Shown here: piece after piece, positions 1-10,689 of the stretch
Layout of the letters: each line of letters opens with the position of its first letter
How positions within the stretch are numbered: the first letter of the stretch is position 1
Source: Pseudoips prasinana
Taxonomy: Eukaryota; Arthropoda; Insecta; Lepidoptera; Nolidae
Direction: 5' to 3'
DNA length: 64,000 nt
Assembly (NCBI GenBank): GCA_951640165.1
Contig: OX621248.1
Span: forward strand, 1,364,001-1,428,000
The notes under the pieces: model-generated
What the model saw: the letters and a program-made list of their open reading frames with translations, nothing else
What the model was told of the DNA's origin: nothing
Databases searched by the model: none
Made by a program: the position numbers and the translations under genes

Positions 1-60
1 ATCGGTGGTTGCATACGCTACCACTAAACTACCGAGACAGTACCTTTTATTTATACTGTG

Positions 61-464
61 CTAGCTGTGCCCCGCGGTTCTACCCGCGTTAAACTTTATA
101 AATAATTATAGCCTACTAGCAGTGCCCACAGACTTTGTACCGCGTTATAAATATTTTTGTCCCTGCCTGTTTGTCCCGCGTAATACATCGGGTTAAAAGT
201 TCGGGATAAATAAAAATTATGATGATGAATCATAGCCTGTGATACTCCATAATAACGTAGCTTTCTATTGGTGAAATAATTGAAAATCGATTGATCCATA
301 ACCCCTTACAACGTCACAAATTCACAATATTAGTATAGATGTGTTAATCCAGTGTGGCAGCTAACTACATACCAAATTTTATTAAAATCGCTCCAGCCGT
401 TTAGACGTGAAGAAGTAACAAACATACACACTCACAAACTTTCACCTTTATAATATTGGTGTGA
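61..464 (-). mobile_element. Non-autonomous Helitron, split by a second Helitron
   Basis: Read on the minus strand, it starts TCACACCAATATTATAA (end at 464) and finishes with a GC hairpin, then CTAG at 61-64. These are the Helitron hallmarks (5' TC, 3' hairpin plus CTRR). The body is interrupted at 116-339 by another short Helitron; outside that insert it matches the copies at 8996-9174 and 19452-19625. It codes for nothing. The base after CTAG on the minus strand is C, not the expected T, so that flank has mutated. Confidence 0.75.
116..339 (-). mobile_element. Short Helitron nested inside another Helitron
   Basis: On the minus strand it begins TCTATACTAATATTGTGAA (end at 339) and ends GGCACTGCTAG at 116, flanked by A at 115 and T at 340. 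Removing it restores the sequence tatagcctatgtgttaatcc, which is found uninterrupted in sister copies. This fits Helitron insertion between A and T without target duplication. The 224-bp insert has no open frame of note. Confidence 0.75.
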
Positions 465-1693
465 TTACATTGTAACACTTTTATCTATCCTGGGATTTTT
501 AATATAAGTAGAATGTAGACTAGAGGTTTGAAATTGAAATACAAAAATGTAAATAATGCTTCTCGTTACAATTTGTAATATCTCGATATAGCCAAAATAT
601 TTCTGTGAACCCTTCACGTAGCTGACAATTATTATGCATACGAAGTAAATAAGATTCGTATTTCCATATCCACAGTACCCCACATTAACCCTAGACAACT
701 CGATGAGGGTCCAACGGACCATCTTAATGAAATTCACCATCTAAACAAACGCCTCAATTCCTTGTTGATCTTAAATTAAAGCGGAACTATTATGTATAGT
801 TTTGGCATAAGTTATGGTCCCTTTGGGTTGCTTTAGATGTGGGGTAGGTAATGTAAATATTGTTGGAACTATAGTTTTATATAATTACTTCCATTACTAT
901 TAGCATTAATAATGTGGGAACTAGTATTTTATTTAATTGCTTTAACGATAAATTTCCCTAAGGCGCTTATGGCTTTTTGGATAAGAATGTGTTGAGCTTT
1001 ACTTAAGTTTTCTTACGTTGTAAATTTGCTTGGCACATTTCTGAAAAAGCAATCTAATCCCAATAAATTTTATTTTCTCCTGACAATAGCCATTATGTAG
1101 TATATAACCTCCTCTCCACAGACAATACACCGCCTGAGACGGAGTAAAGGAAGCGCAGGGTTGCCCAAGACCTGCATTCCTCTTTAGGCCTCACTAGCTG
1201 AGCCCACAGGAAAGGCAAGACAATACGTGTGGAGCTAGGTCAGCTGTAGAAATCTGCCGCATATTCCGGGTTGGACCCTACTCGCGCCTAACGGAGACCC
1301 CGTTCCGGGTTTGTGATCAGAGTTTTCCATCTCCTAGATGAGTTGCAGGCCAGTGCTTAGAGGCTCATCTCCCCTGCTATTGTAGGCCTCTGATGAATCC
1401 TTCGATTCTAGAGCCCCCGATAGTGGTATATTACACTTGTTATATAATACTATGAGACATGACATTGTGAGAGACCAGATCCTGATGTAGGTTTTCAAAT
1501 AAACCTCTATTACAGGTCTGTGGGGAAAGAGTTTGATACTTTGGTGGAAAAACTCTAACCTTAAATTAACATGGCGATAAAGAATCATGTATCCCTACAG
1601 TGTATCACCGTAAAATCATAGTAAAACATATAAGTCTAGGATTTTTTACGGACTCCGTCCGCACTAGAAAAGATTGACCGTTTGTGAAAATAA
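465..1693. other. AT-rich stretch with a GC-richer unclassified block
   Basis: I see no gene here. About 1115-1420 is more GC-rich than its surroundings and may be a decayed element, but I recognise no motif. A TTAACCCTAGA string at about 683 recalls a piggyBac end, but no partner end was found. Confidence 0.3.
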
Positions 1694-1876
1694 ATAGCTG
1701 TGTCCCGCGGTTATATCCGCGTAAAACTTTATAAATTATAGCCTATGTGTTATTTGGATATATAAAATGTATTACTACAAAGTTCCATCAAAATCCGTTC
1801 CGTAGTTTTTGCGTGAAAGAGTAACAAACATCCATAGATCCATACATCCAACTTTCGCATTTATAATATTAGTAGA
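1694..1876 (-). mobile_element. Non-autonomous Helitron copy
   Basis: The minus-strand start is TCTACTAATATTATAAATGCG at 1876. The GC hairpin (cgcggttatatccgcg on the plus strand) lies near 1708. The terminal CTAG has become CTAT (minus strand). It belongs to the same family as the copies at 10085 and 63819, sharing the block tgcgtgaaagagtaacaaac. Confidence 0.65.
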
Positions 1877-2867
1877 ATAAGAGGTATAGTTCTAAGAGAG
1901 AAATTAATTATTTTTATTACTTTTACCATATATACTTTAGACCACACGGTCTAGAGTACACTCGTTTTTATTTTTTTATTTATTTTTTATTTTATTTATT
2001 TTATTTTTGTTGGAAAACCTACAGCTGTTGATATGTGATTAGCTATTTGTATATTATGTAGAAAACCAATTACAGGTTTTCACCAATAGCCATACATTAT
2101 AAAACTGGTACATGTTTGCTTATATCTCGGAAACATGCAACTGAATACATATCTTAAAAATGTTAGTTTCCTTACAGTTCCTTATTACTAAAGAAATCAA
2201 GGCATAGCAACCGCTTCACTGTTTTTATGTTGAATTAATAAGGGTCTATGTTATGTTACTTACATAACATGTTAAAGTTCCCACTTGCTCTCACTATGAA
2301 CGAGTTTTGTCGGTAATTAGTTGAAACAATTGGATTTGATATAGGGGGATTGTGACGAGTTTGCTAGGTACGTTAATGTTGATTTTGCTTAATAATTCCG
2401 GATAATCTATTAAAATGGATATTATTTTAAGTAAGTATGAAAGATCTGAGGTTACTCGTCCTTTAATAAGTGGCATCAGGTGAAATTTCCTATACAGTTC
2501 GATATAGTTGTCTGACCGATATGGTACTTTAGCACGAAAACAATTTTATTAAACATTTCTCTGTATATATTGTAATTTTATATTTTTTTTATAATTTCTT
2601 ACGTTTTCTTATACGCACTCTACACTGAAATGTTTCGTCATTTTATCTTGGTACAGCTACTTGATTTTCACCGAGTTCATCAACATTTTGACTAACGTTA
2701 GTATACATCACTGACCTACAGTTTTTCTCACGCCAAAGTTTATATGTATAAAATATAAAAGCATATATGTATAGGATATAAAAGCAGTACACTTTCTAGA
2801 TGATCGCAGTTGAATGGTTATGCTATTTTGGACTAAAATTTACCTTTATTTCAAACTCTTCAGTCCC
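1877..2867. other. AT-rich DNA without recognisable gene
   Basis: There is a T-rich low-complexity run at 1965-2010. Open frames are short and match nothing I recognise. Confidence 0.4.
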
Positions 2868-3003
2868 TTTCTTTAGCGTATGGGCAGTGGTTACCTAGTA
2901 GGCCTCTGACATGGCTTATCGTCTGTTACCTAATGGCTACTACCGGGACCGACGGCTTAAAGTGCCCCCCGAAGTACGTAGACGCTCATAAATGAAACCA
3001 CTG
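2868..3003 (-). mobile_element. 3' part of a 5S-rRNA-derived SINE
   Basis: The minus strand has the body and tail block shared with the copies at 56020 and 12310: a gtggtttcatttatgagcgtct-like segment, then aggcctactaggtaaccact, ending gcccatacgctaaag. The 5S head is missing. It directly abuts the RTE tail at 3005. Confidence 0.5.
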
Positions 3004-3004
3004 T

Positions 3005-3480
3005 AATACATACATAGACTCACGCCTGTTTCCCAGAGGGGTAGGCAGAGACAACAGATTTCCATTAGTCACGATCTTTGCACACGTCTTTTGCCTCGAC
3101 TACTGTCATTATATTCTTCATACATGCTCGCCGGTTTAGGGTACTTCTGACCTGTCCTTTCTTGAGAACGACTCCGATTTGGTCAGAGAATGTTCGACGA
3201 GGTCTTACCCTTCCGGTTGTTCCATTCACACAGGCCAGGTATACTTCTTTGGTCAATCTTCTTCCATTCATCCTTTCTAAATGGCCAAACCATCTCAGCA
3301 TTTCTTTTTCAATCTTTGTGACTACATCCTCTTTCACACCACAACGCTCTCTTACATCAGTATTTCGAATTCTGTCTCTCAAAGTCACACCACACATACT
3401 TCTCAGAGCTCTCATTTCCACTGCATTTATTTTACTTTCATTCTTTTTCTGCCATGCTCAACTTTCACTTCCATACATTA
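3005..3480 (-). mobile_element. 5'-truncated RTE retrotransposon 3' end (family B)
   Basis: The minus strand encodes about 118 residues (3421 to 3065) nearly identical to the C-terminus of RTE B at 30855-31208, including the block [12 protein letters not shown] and [14 protein letters not shown]. The 3' end carries the tacata/tatgta repeat tail typical of this family. Homology stops at 3480, at the same point where a second copy has inserted. It is a dead fragment with no RT core. Confidence 0.8.
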
Positions 3481-3487
3481 TATAGTA

Positions 3488-3666
3488 CATACATACATAC
3501 ATACATAGACTCACGCCTGTCTCCCAGAGGGGTAGGCAGAGACAACGGACTTCCATTTGTCACGATCCTTGCACACCTCTTTCGCTTCGTTTACTGACAT
3601 TATATTCTTCATACATGCTCGCCGGTTTAGGGTACTTCTGACCTGACCTTTCCTATACCTTTCCTG
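3488..3666 (-). mobile_element. Second RTE family-B insertion with 13-bp target duplication
   Basis: A short, strongly 5'-truncated copy of the RTE B 3' end. It is flanked by the perfect repeat acattatatagta at 3475-3487 and 3667-3679. The first six bases of that target are the 5' end of the neighbouring RTE fragment, so this copy landed on its edge and is younger. Its 5' end has a small duplicated filler (cctttcctatacctttcc). Confidence 0.8.
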
Positions 3667-3784
3667 ACATTATATAGTAGTAGTAGTTATATAGCAGTAT
3701 AAGTTGGCACTAACACTCCATCGTACCACTGTAATGATCTACCATATATGGATTACTTTCGAACGGATTAGTTCAACTGACAAC

Positions 3785-3892
3785 AACCGAAAGACATCCA
3801 CTGCTGGACAAAGCCCCCCCCCCTCCCCCACCGCCAATGGTTTCCACAATGGCCCGTCTGGTGGTGCCTGCATCCAGCGTCTACCCCTCAAA
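3785..3892 (-). mobile_element. RTE-like 3' end fragment (family 2)
   Basis: The plus strand reads ccgaaagacatccactgctg followed by an expanded C-rich run. It is the complement of a 3' end seen many times in this window (21129, 50750, 58218, 58493), which on its coding strand ends in (gat)n. No open frame is left. Confidence 0.55.
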
Positions 3893-3904
3893 ATATATTT
3901 TAAA

Positions 3905-4070
3905 CTAGCTGTGCCCCGCGGTGTTACTCGCGTTAAATTTTATAAATTTTCTTTGCTATAAACCTCACGGAGCCCGAGACTTTTCCAACGAATGCAAAAC
4001 CGTGGAAATCGGTTCGTGCGTTCTGGAATTATAGCGTAATATAAACAAAAAGAGAATCAACAGTTTTATT
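3905..4070 (-). mobile_element. Helitron 3' end fragment
   Basis: CTAG at 3905-3908 (minus-strand terminus) is followed on the plus strand by ctgtgccccgcgg and a degenerate hairpin. The body differs from the other copies (aatcggttcgtgcgttctgg) and its far end is not clear, so the right boundary is approximate. Confidence 0.5.
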
Positions 4071-4424
4071 ATGTCATAGTCACTTTAAATTAAAAAAAAA
4101 ACAAGTAGTCAAGCCCATTCCTCGACTGTGCTCAACAGATCTTGCATTAAGTTTGTTCTTGCATTATTCAGTGCATGCTTCTCAACTCAATACAGAGTTG
4201 GTAGTTCTCATAACGTGAAATAAAGGCTGCTGTCGACTTCAATAGTTTGCAAGACCACTGCTTGTGCTCAAATTAAATTGTGTTTGCCTTTGTTTGACGG
4301 CAGCGTAAAACATATTTGGTAAGAACTACGTAGAATATGAACTTTTACACTACGAGTTATCCTTAAGCGATTTAGTTAGTTGGGCGATAGGTTTCCGCAC
4401 TTAGCCTCCTAATCGGGCCATTGT

Positions 4425-4850
4425 GCGTGATACTTGTTTGGCTACTCGAACCATCTTAGTTCCATCCAGAAGTCCAGGAGACCACGAAAGCCTGGCCTGA
4501 GGGCCTCCTGCAGTGTCTTCGGATCATTTAGGAACTTTGCCCGTTGGTAAGCAACATTCTTGCAGTGTAGCAGTGCGTGTGCTGGTGTTTCTTCATTTTC
4601 AATGCACAGGGGGCTGTCTGTGACGCCAATCTTGAAGAGGTGTTGGTTTAGTGTGTCCGGTAATTGTGCCTATCACCATGCGTAGACCCTTCCTGTTCAG
4701 GTGTAATAGATTACGCGATAGGCGTTTGTTCAGAGATGGTAGAAATTCTTTTGTCTGACTGCATGATTCCAGATCTATCCACTCTATTTCATGTTTTTGT
4801 GTGGTTTTCTCACACAGCCATGATTTCAGTTGGTTATAGGGTATATTCTT
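4425..4850 (-). pseudogene. LINE ORF2 C-terminal relic (post-RT cysteine/histidine region)
   Basis: Translating the minus strand gives LNRKGLRMVIGTITGHTKP in one frame and then LNQHLFKIGVTDSPLC, followed by EETPAHALLHC, in another. This is the segment that follows the RNase H or RT domain in I/R1/LOA-type LINEs (TGH...LN.HL...C..C...EET..H.L..C). A frameshift near 4640 separates the two parts and no RT core is present, so it is a dead 3' relic. The clade is not certain. Confidence 0.55.
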
Positions 4851-4854
4851 AAGC

Positions 4855-4921
4855 GATAATCGAACCCGTGGCCGGATCTAATTGGATCCCATGCACTGCT
4901 TAACCACAGAGTTAGACTACA
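4855..4921 (-). mobile_element. tRNA-derived SINE head fragment
   Basis: On the minus strand, an A-box-like ctgtggttaagcagtg is followed about 35 bases later by a B box, gggttcgattatc. Only the head is visible. Confidence 0.4.
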
Positions 4922-5099
4922 ATACTACTAATGACTTTGATCATAGTCGGGCATTATTAGGATCATACCAAGTTTGGCTAGGAAGAAAAGGGACCACTGA
5001 GAGACAGAGAAGGTGAGCGTTGCATCACAAGGGACTCCTTAAACCTACATCTGAGTTGCAAGTCTCAGACTCAGTCGAGTGTTCCCTCCTCTATCTACC

Positions 5100-5540
5100 T
5101 CTATGGATTGTTATTCGTAACGTTGGAACGGTCATTCGAGTCGCGGCACGACAAACTCACTGCGTTTCATAATACCTTCATGTCTGATCATCATATGGAT
5201 GGACGTGATGATGAATATTTTCTACCCGCGTCGATAAATATTTCGCTTATCATTCTGTGGCAATTTTTGGAACGAAGTTCCTTATCACGCGTTGCGAAAG
5301 GGGGCTAGACGGAAAAAATTAAGATGAAAAGTTATAACGACACTTTTTGCTTTTTTTTTACTAAAATTGAGCCTACTGATTAAGTTTATATTACATTATA
5401 ATTGTTAATAATAATAAAAATATATTATTATAACTTAAAAAAGAAATTACAATTCCTTCACTAATTAATCGAAAGGAACTTCGTTCCATCCGGGTGTTCC
5501 TTGACACCTCTCAAGCTTTTATTTTTTTTAAAGACAACGT
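5100..5540. repeat. Unclassified decayed element
   Basis: The motifs ggaacgaagttcc (about 5270) and ggaacttcgttcc (about 5477) are inverted-repeat-like and bracket about 200 bp of AT-rich DNA. One 66-codon frame at 5108-5308 matches nothing I recognise. This may be a decayed transposon. Confidence 0.25.
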
Positions 5541-5876
5541 CCGCATTAGTGAATTTATTCCCTGTGTCGCGGGGTACTTTACAAACATGTAATAGACGGA
5601 CACAAATAAATCATACCTAAAAGTTATTGAAAAATATTTCAGGTTCAGTAGTTATATCACAGATGACACTATGGTTTTGTGAATTTGCTGATAACTTATT
5701 AACATTTCATTATATTAAGCAGCATACAACCATATAATGATTAGACTTAACCTACGCCTTTGAAGGCAATCGCTCAACGTGTGATATTAATCAAGCTTCT
5801 GCGGCCAACCGATATCGTTCAGGCAATTAACTCTTATTGTTATGATCCCTCGGTGATATGGCAATTATTTGTGATT

Positions 5877-5932
5877 AGCTGTAAGTTAAATCCGTAATAT
5901 GTACCTAATTATTACGGATTTACCTTACAGCT
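5877..5932. repeat. Short-loop hairpin, 22-bp arms
   Basis: The arms at 5877-5898 and 5911-5932 are complementary with one mismatch and enclose a 12-base loop. They lie in otherwise unremarkable DNA. Confidence 0.8.
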
Positions 5933-6028
5933 ATTGTACGCATATAACTTTGCTAGTGCCTTTTGAACTGGCTGTTTTGACTTGGCCAAATTGAGATTGT
6001 GCACAATATCACGTGAGTTTACCTTGTT

Positions 6029-6366
6029 AGGGTAAAACGGGACCATATTACTAAGATTTCGCTGTCTATCTGTCTGTCACCCGGCTGTATCTCATGAACC
6101 GTGATAGTTAGACAGTTGAAATTTCACAGATGGTGTATTTCTGTTGCCGCTATAACAACAAACACTAAAGAAAAAAATAAAATAAATATTTAACGGGGCT
6201 CCCATACAACCGACGACGAGAAAATTTGGCTCGTTTTTAGGGTTCTGTATCCAAAGGGTAAAACGGGATCCTATTACTAAGACTTCGCTTTTGCTTCGCG
6301 TGGCTCTACAGATAATGGTACAGAACCCTTCGTGCGTGAGTCCGACTTGCACTTGGCCGGTTTTTA
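6029..6366 (+). repeat. Interspersed repeat ending in ggccggttttt
   Basis: It shares blocks with 44432-44721: gggtaaaacgggaccatatt, gtatctcatgaaccgtgata, atttctgttgccgctataac and a 3' end gacttgcacttggccggttt. An internal segment (gggtaaaacggga...tattactaaga) occurs twice in this copy, at about 6030 and 6256. The oligo-T end suggests a retroposed family, but I cannot assign it. Confidence 0.6.
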
Positions 6367-6559
6367 TTGCTATATCGTGCCCAACATTGGCGTCTTAATT
6401 TATAAATAAGACTAAATAATTATCTCAGACTAAATATTAGTCCGGTCTTATTCACCTTTTCATAAGACGTGGTCGCTCATATATGAAGCTCATACGAAGG
6501 CTCAAAATCACCCAATTATGTAGAAATGGAGAGGGCTATTATAGGAGTTTCCGTCAAAC

Positions 6560-6779
6560 TATTAATTTTAGCATGCCAATTATTGTGTATTATGTATAAT
6601 TATTGTGTGTGTACTTTAATTTCAATTATCTAGAATATTAAATATATATATGAAGCTATAATATAAGTGCTGTGTACAGTTATAATTGGACTACAGGTTA
6701 AAATTTTGCTTATAACATAAAATATGTAGAACTTCATAGAATCTGTAATCTGTTTCTGTACCAATAAAATAAAATAAAA
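6560..6779 (+). mobile_element. LINE 3' UTR remnant with AATAAA repeat tail
   Basis: AT-rich DNA ending gtaccaataaaataaaataa, the tail style of several LINE 3' ends in this window (11950, 41031). No coding part is visible. Confidence 0.4.
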
Positions 6780-6787
6780 ATAGGTTA

Positions 6788-6935
6788 TCATACTAATATT
6801 AAAAAAGCGAAAGTTTGCAACTGTGTGAGTGTGTATGCTTGTTACTTCTTCACGTCCAAACGGCTGGAGCGATTTTAATAAAATTTGGTATGGAGTTAGC
6901 TGATACCCTGGATTAACACATAGGGTATAATTTAT
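6788..6935 (+). mobile_element. Non-autonomous Helitron, 3' truncated
   Basis: It starts TCATACTAATATT at 6788 and carries the family block acttcttcacgtccaaacgg then ctggagcgattttaataaaa. The 3' hairpin and CTAG are missing; homology stops near 6935. Confidence 0.65.
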
Positions 6936-6939
6936 AAAG

Positions 6940-7345
6940 CAGCGGATATCATCAGCCTGATATCATTCACTGCTACAAATAGGCCTTCCCCAAAGGTTTC
7001 AGTAACGTTACCATTTGGAGACGTTTGCCGCAGTCACCGCGCTTGGCATGCCAGTGGCGACCGTAGTTGGGTGATAGCTATTCTACAGGAGTTACTGCTG
7101 CTCGACTACTTGGTGTGTCCTTTAGTCGCCTTTTACAACATTTAATGTTGTGTTTCCGAGTGTGAGTAAGGTCGCCAGAGCTCATTGGGGTGGGGGGAAG
7201 GGTCAGAAACACTTGTTTACTGACTGTTAAAGGCCGACAACGCACCCGCGACTCCTCTGGTGTTGCAAGTGTCCATGGGTGGCGGTGATCACTTACCATC
7301 AGGTGACCTACTTGCTCGTTTGTCGCCCTAATATATAAAAAAAAA
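6940..7345 (+). repeat. Interspersed repeat with oligo-A end
   Basis: The left part (gtcaccgcgcttggcatgcc) is shared with 47126-47345. The right part (ggcggtgatcacttaccatc, then aggtgacctacttgctcg) is complementary to copies at 22666, 23567 and 24103. It ends in (a)11, like a LINE or SINE 3' end. The 99-codon minus frame at 7078-7377 is not conserved between copies. Confidence 0.45.
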
Positions 7346-7892
7346 AACTGATATTCTTTTAAGTTTGGAAACCACACGGCTTAAAGTAGCAGATACAGCG
7401 CAAAGATTTCAAAACAACTATTTTTGAAACAACATATTTCGAAGAAACAACCGTCGCTGGTAGAGAAAAGTTCTCATGTAAGATAAAATAAGATATTTAT
7501 TTGTGTAAATGTGGTAAGTACAAAGATGTTAACATGATATTAGTTTAGTTCTCACATTTAACCGTTTACGGCATACAAATATTCACATCTAGATACAATA
7601 AGTCCTTAACATGTCATGTCCGATAAATTAATTTACAAATTATAATACTTATATATAATGTCGTAATGATTTGATTAATTTATTAATGATTTGATATATA
7701 CTTCAGGAATTCATCTACCGTATAAAAACATTTTTCGACTAGAAATTTATACAATAAAGACTACGAGTTGAAGGATGCAGCATAATCAGACTCCTAATAA
7801 TGTAGACCGACGATCATGTGAAGGTCGCTGGAAGCCGTTGGATGCGGTAAGCGGAAGTCCGGTTTTATTATTCCAGCAGTGGACATGTTTCA

Positions 7893-8275
7893 GTTATCCT
7901 AATAATAATTATGAAATTTCGGCCACGACGGCAAGTCTCAATAAAGATTTGCCAACTGCGCGGGACATATTATAGTGCCGAAGTGTGTGCGCAACCACAG
8001 GAGCACTTTCTATTCCATCACTCTCATAATCCGATGGGACGCCTAGCGACACGCCCGGAAAGAGGTCAGGACAGGACAAACGGCTTTACATGCTCTCCGA
8101 GGCACGAGGGTATAATATCGCCAACTTCCAGACTTTGGGCCGATGCTGAAAAAATTTTCTTTTTACTGAAAATTCCCAAAATCACTTTAGGCCCGACCCG
8201 GGATTTGAACGCAGGACCTCGTTTTCTGCGGGTGAACACGGTCCCGCTAGACCAACGAGGCAGTCCAAGTAGGTT
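7893..8275 (-). mobile_element. tRNA-derived SINE (SINE family V)
   Basis: On the minus strand it starts gactgcctcgttggtctagc (A box), followed by a B-box segment gttcaaatcccgggtcgg. A long body follows, also present at 43397-43746, 55367-55722 and, in the other orientation, 15558-15860. The shared body block on the plus strand is gcgcgggacatattatagtg. Pol III-type internal promoter elements are inferred from these boxes. Confidence 0.7.
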
Positions 8276-8279
8276 ACCC

Positions 8280-8820
8280 TAATGAACATATTTGACACTA
8301 ATATCGTTAGACGTTATATATAATACGACTTCAAATAACAATACCCTTTCCCTAGTTTGGCATATTATTTCGCTTATCAGGAAGTCTGGCTTTGCTTTTT
8401 TCTTTTCCGCTTCTTTATCATGGTAAACACCTTTGTCTACACTCTATAAACTGACAAGTGTCTCGAGTTAAAAGTGTGTGCTCGATTTTTCGTCGTTTTC
8501 CAAGTCTTTTGTTATGTTAAATAGAGTCTAAAGTTCCTTTGCCGGAGGCGTTTTTAAATGTTCGGTGATCCGTTTTCCAATAATGATATTGTCGCGTGTA
8601 TTCAAGACTTTGTGAGGGAACTTTATGTGGTTTTTATAGAGGAGAGCGTTATTGGAAAATCCTGTACTGTATCCTATACTAGTAAACGATCGATACGTAT
8701 ATGTACCATGTTCAAACATAAATGAGTCATAGTGAATTAGTCTGCAGAGATATTAGGTAGAGATAATCCATAACAGATTACGAAGAATATTAAATAGGTT
8801 TAAAGAAATTCTTGCAAGCG
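8280..8820. other. No recognisable feature
   Basis: Mixed-composition DNA. The 63-codon minus frame at 8528-8719 has no recognisable motif. Confidence 0.3.
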
Positions 8821-8823
8821 TAT

Positions 8824-8948
8824 ATTTTTGCGGACGGGAGGGCGATGCAAATTGCATCATCATCATCGGGATTAACACTACTTATTGATTTTGTATTTTG
8901 ATTGTTATGGATTTCCGCAAAGTAACGCTTGATTCCATTACTTATTCC
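8824..8948 (+). repeat. Interspersed repeat, copy 1 (cf. 39105-39243)
   Basis: It shares gattttgtattttgattgtt followed by atggatttccgcaaagtaac with the copy at 39105, plus the upstream block gcgg(a/g)cgggagggcg. It is probably a LINE 3' UTR, but this is unproven. Confidence 0.5.
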
Positions 8949-8995
8949 TGAATTTTTTATTAACAAAAGGTAAAAGTACTTAAAATTAGTCATTA

Positions 8996-9174
8996 CTAGC
9001 TGTGCCCCGCGGTTTTACCCGCGTAAAACTATATAAATTATAGCCTATGTGTTAATCCAGGTTGTCAGCTAACTCCATGCCAGATTGTATCGCTCCAGCC
9101 GTTTAGACGTGAAGAAGTAACAAACATACACACTCACACAGTCACAAACTTTCGCCTTTATAATGTTGGTGTGA
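8996..9174 (-). mobile_element. Complete non-autonomous Helitron
   Basis: The minus strand begins TCACACCAACATTATAAAGG at 9174 and ends ggggcacagCTAG at 8996, with A at 8995 (T after CTAG on the minus strand). The terminal hairpin cgcgggtaaaaccgcg is intact. At 179 bp it is one of the cleanest copies of the family. Confidence 0.8.
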
Positions 9175-9564
9175 TTGTTTAGGTCATTCAATAACAATAA
9201 TATTATACCAATAAAAAGTAATAGCTTTCACACCGTAAACTCATTTATTGATCATTCGATTTACGCTATTTGAGTTATGTGTATGTTTCAACAATGTATT
9301 GAGCAAATTAGTTTTAATTTAAGTTAAATTAAAATTTGTTTAATTTATTTAATCTACTAAACATTATCATGACAGGTTTTGTACCCAATGCGATAATGCG
9401 AACAATATTACTAAGTAAATCCAGAGTCACCTTCACGAATTCCGCCAATGAACAATTAAAAATGTCCACTCTTTGTGAGGCGCTGTTTATTACTCGTATG
9501 CCCCTTATTTAGTTTCAATACATTAAGAAAGACAATTTCTTTTATGACTTTCACATGCTGCCTT

Positions 9565-9746
9565 TGGTGTTAGAGTAGTTTAAGTCGCCATGTATCTCGG
9601 TCATAGCTTAACGACTGTTGATTAACGACAACAACCGAGACCCAAAGCTTTCCGTGCCTTCCTAAGCCCGGAGACCCTCGCAAAATAGACACCTTTCATG
9701 GCCACCCATCTATAGACTGACCGTGTATCTTAGTATTCGCTGACCA
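9565..9746 (-). mobile_element. 5S-derived SINE, head truncated at a foldback MITE
   Basis: On the minus strand, cggtcagtctatagatgggtggcc corresponds to the 5S rRNA C-box region (ggtcagtacttggatgggtg). It is followed by the body of this SINE (tctccgggct...ggcac). Sequence upstream in the head is cut off where the foldback MITE at 9747 begins. Confidence 0.55.
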
Positions 9747-9991
9747 GGCGCTCTACCGGCTAAGTCGCCGAACATCGATTTCTTAAATGTCGTTCAAATA
9801 AATACACGTTAAAAATGACATAATCACTCGTCAAATCGGCTTTCATGAGCACATGTGACGGCATAAATGGTCCGGAATCGATTGCCATCGTTGAAACCGA
9901 TTTAATGATTGATTAAGTCATTTTTAAACTTTATTTATTTGAACGCCATTTTTGAGAAATCGATGTTCGGCGACTTAGCCGGTAGAGCCCC
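9747..9991. mobile_element. Foldback MITE with about 95-bp inverted arms
   Basis: The arms begin ctctaccggctaagtcgccg and end with its complement, ggcgacttagccggtagagc. They enclose a short centre with gagcacatgtgacggc and ggaatcgatt. The left tip is slightly mutated (ggcgctc against ggggctc). Related copies lie at 43826-44005 (half), 63245-63459 (centrally deleted) and 36991-37372 (remnant). The superfamily cannot be assigned without clean target duplications. Confidence 0.75.
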
Positions 9992-10084
9992 AGGTATGGA
10001 TCGGTGAATGCAACTGGTTATGGACACCTCTTATTAAGTTATATTTATATTTTGAAAAGCGTAACTGACTATTTAAATTGAATA

Positions 10085-10258
10085 CTCGCTGTGTCCCGCG
10101 GTTTTGCCCGTGTTAAACTTTGTAAATTATAGCCTATGTGTTATTCGTATATGTAAGTTATATTACTACAAAATTTCATCAAAATTCGTTCGACAGTTTT
10201 TGCGTGAAAGAGTAACAACAACATCCATACTCACAAATTTTCGAAATTATAATATTTA
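10085..10258 (-). mobile_element. Degenerate non-autonomous Helitron
   Basis: The terminal CTAG is mutated to ctcg on the plus strand, followed by the typical ctgtgtcccgcggttttgcc. The body contains tgcgtgaaagagtaacaa, as in 1694-1876. The right end is approximate. Confidence 0.55.
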
Positions 10259-10355
10259 GCACAGTAGTATAAGTCTATTAAATTTACTTGTAACTAATAC
10301 ATTTAAAAATAAACATTGATATATTAGTTATCTGAATACATCATATTATTATGAA

Positions 10356-10676
10356 CTAGCTGTGCCCCGCGGTTTTACCCGCGCTATGCTTTATACATTA
10401 TCACAGCTCCTCCCCCATAGGTGATAGCGTGATCATATTTAGCCTATATGTTGACCCGACCTCTTAGTAATATTCATGCAAAATTTGAAGTAAATCCATT
10501 CAGTACTTTATGAGTTTAGCCCGAACATACATACAGACAAACAGATAAACAGACAAAAAATCTAAAAACTATATTTTTGGCTTTGATATCGATTGTACAT
10601 CACGCCACAAGTATCCTTTTCAAAAAATATTAAATGTACAGTTTTAACTTTCCTACGATTATATTATAGGTATAGA
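10356..10676 (-). mobile_element. Non-autonomous Helitron, second subfamily
   Basis: The minus strand starts TCTATACCTATAATATAATCG at 10676 and ends CTAG at 10356 next to A, with a perfect hairpin. The internal blocks (gatatcgattgtacatcacg; aggtgatagcgtgatcatat) are shared, inverted, with 22754-23029. At 321 bp it is the longer of the two copies. Confidence 0.75.
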
Positions 10677-10689
10677 TAGTAGTATTTTA

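Noticed and set aside
683..720. piggyBac end (TTAACCCTAGA), also at 21274
   Set aside because: No second TTAA with an inverted partner within reach, and no transposase fragment.
7078..7377. 99-codon minus-strand frame
   Set aside because: Lies in an interspersed repeat and is not conserved in the copy at 47126.
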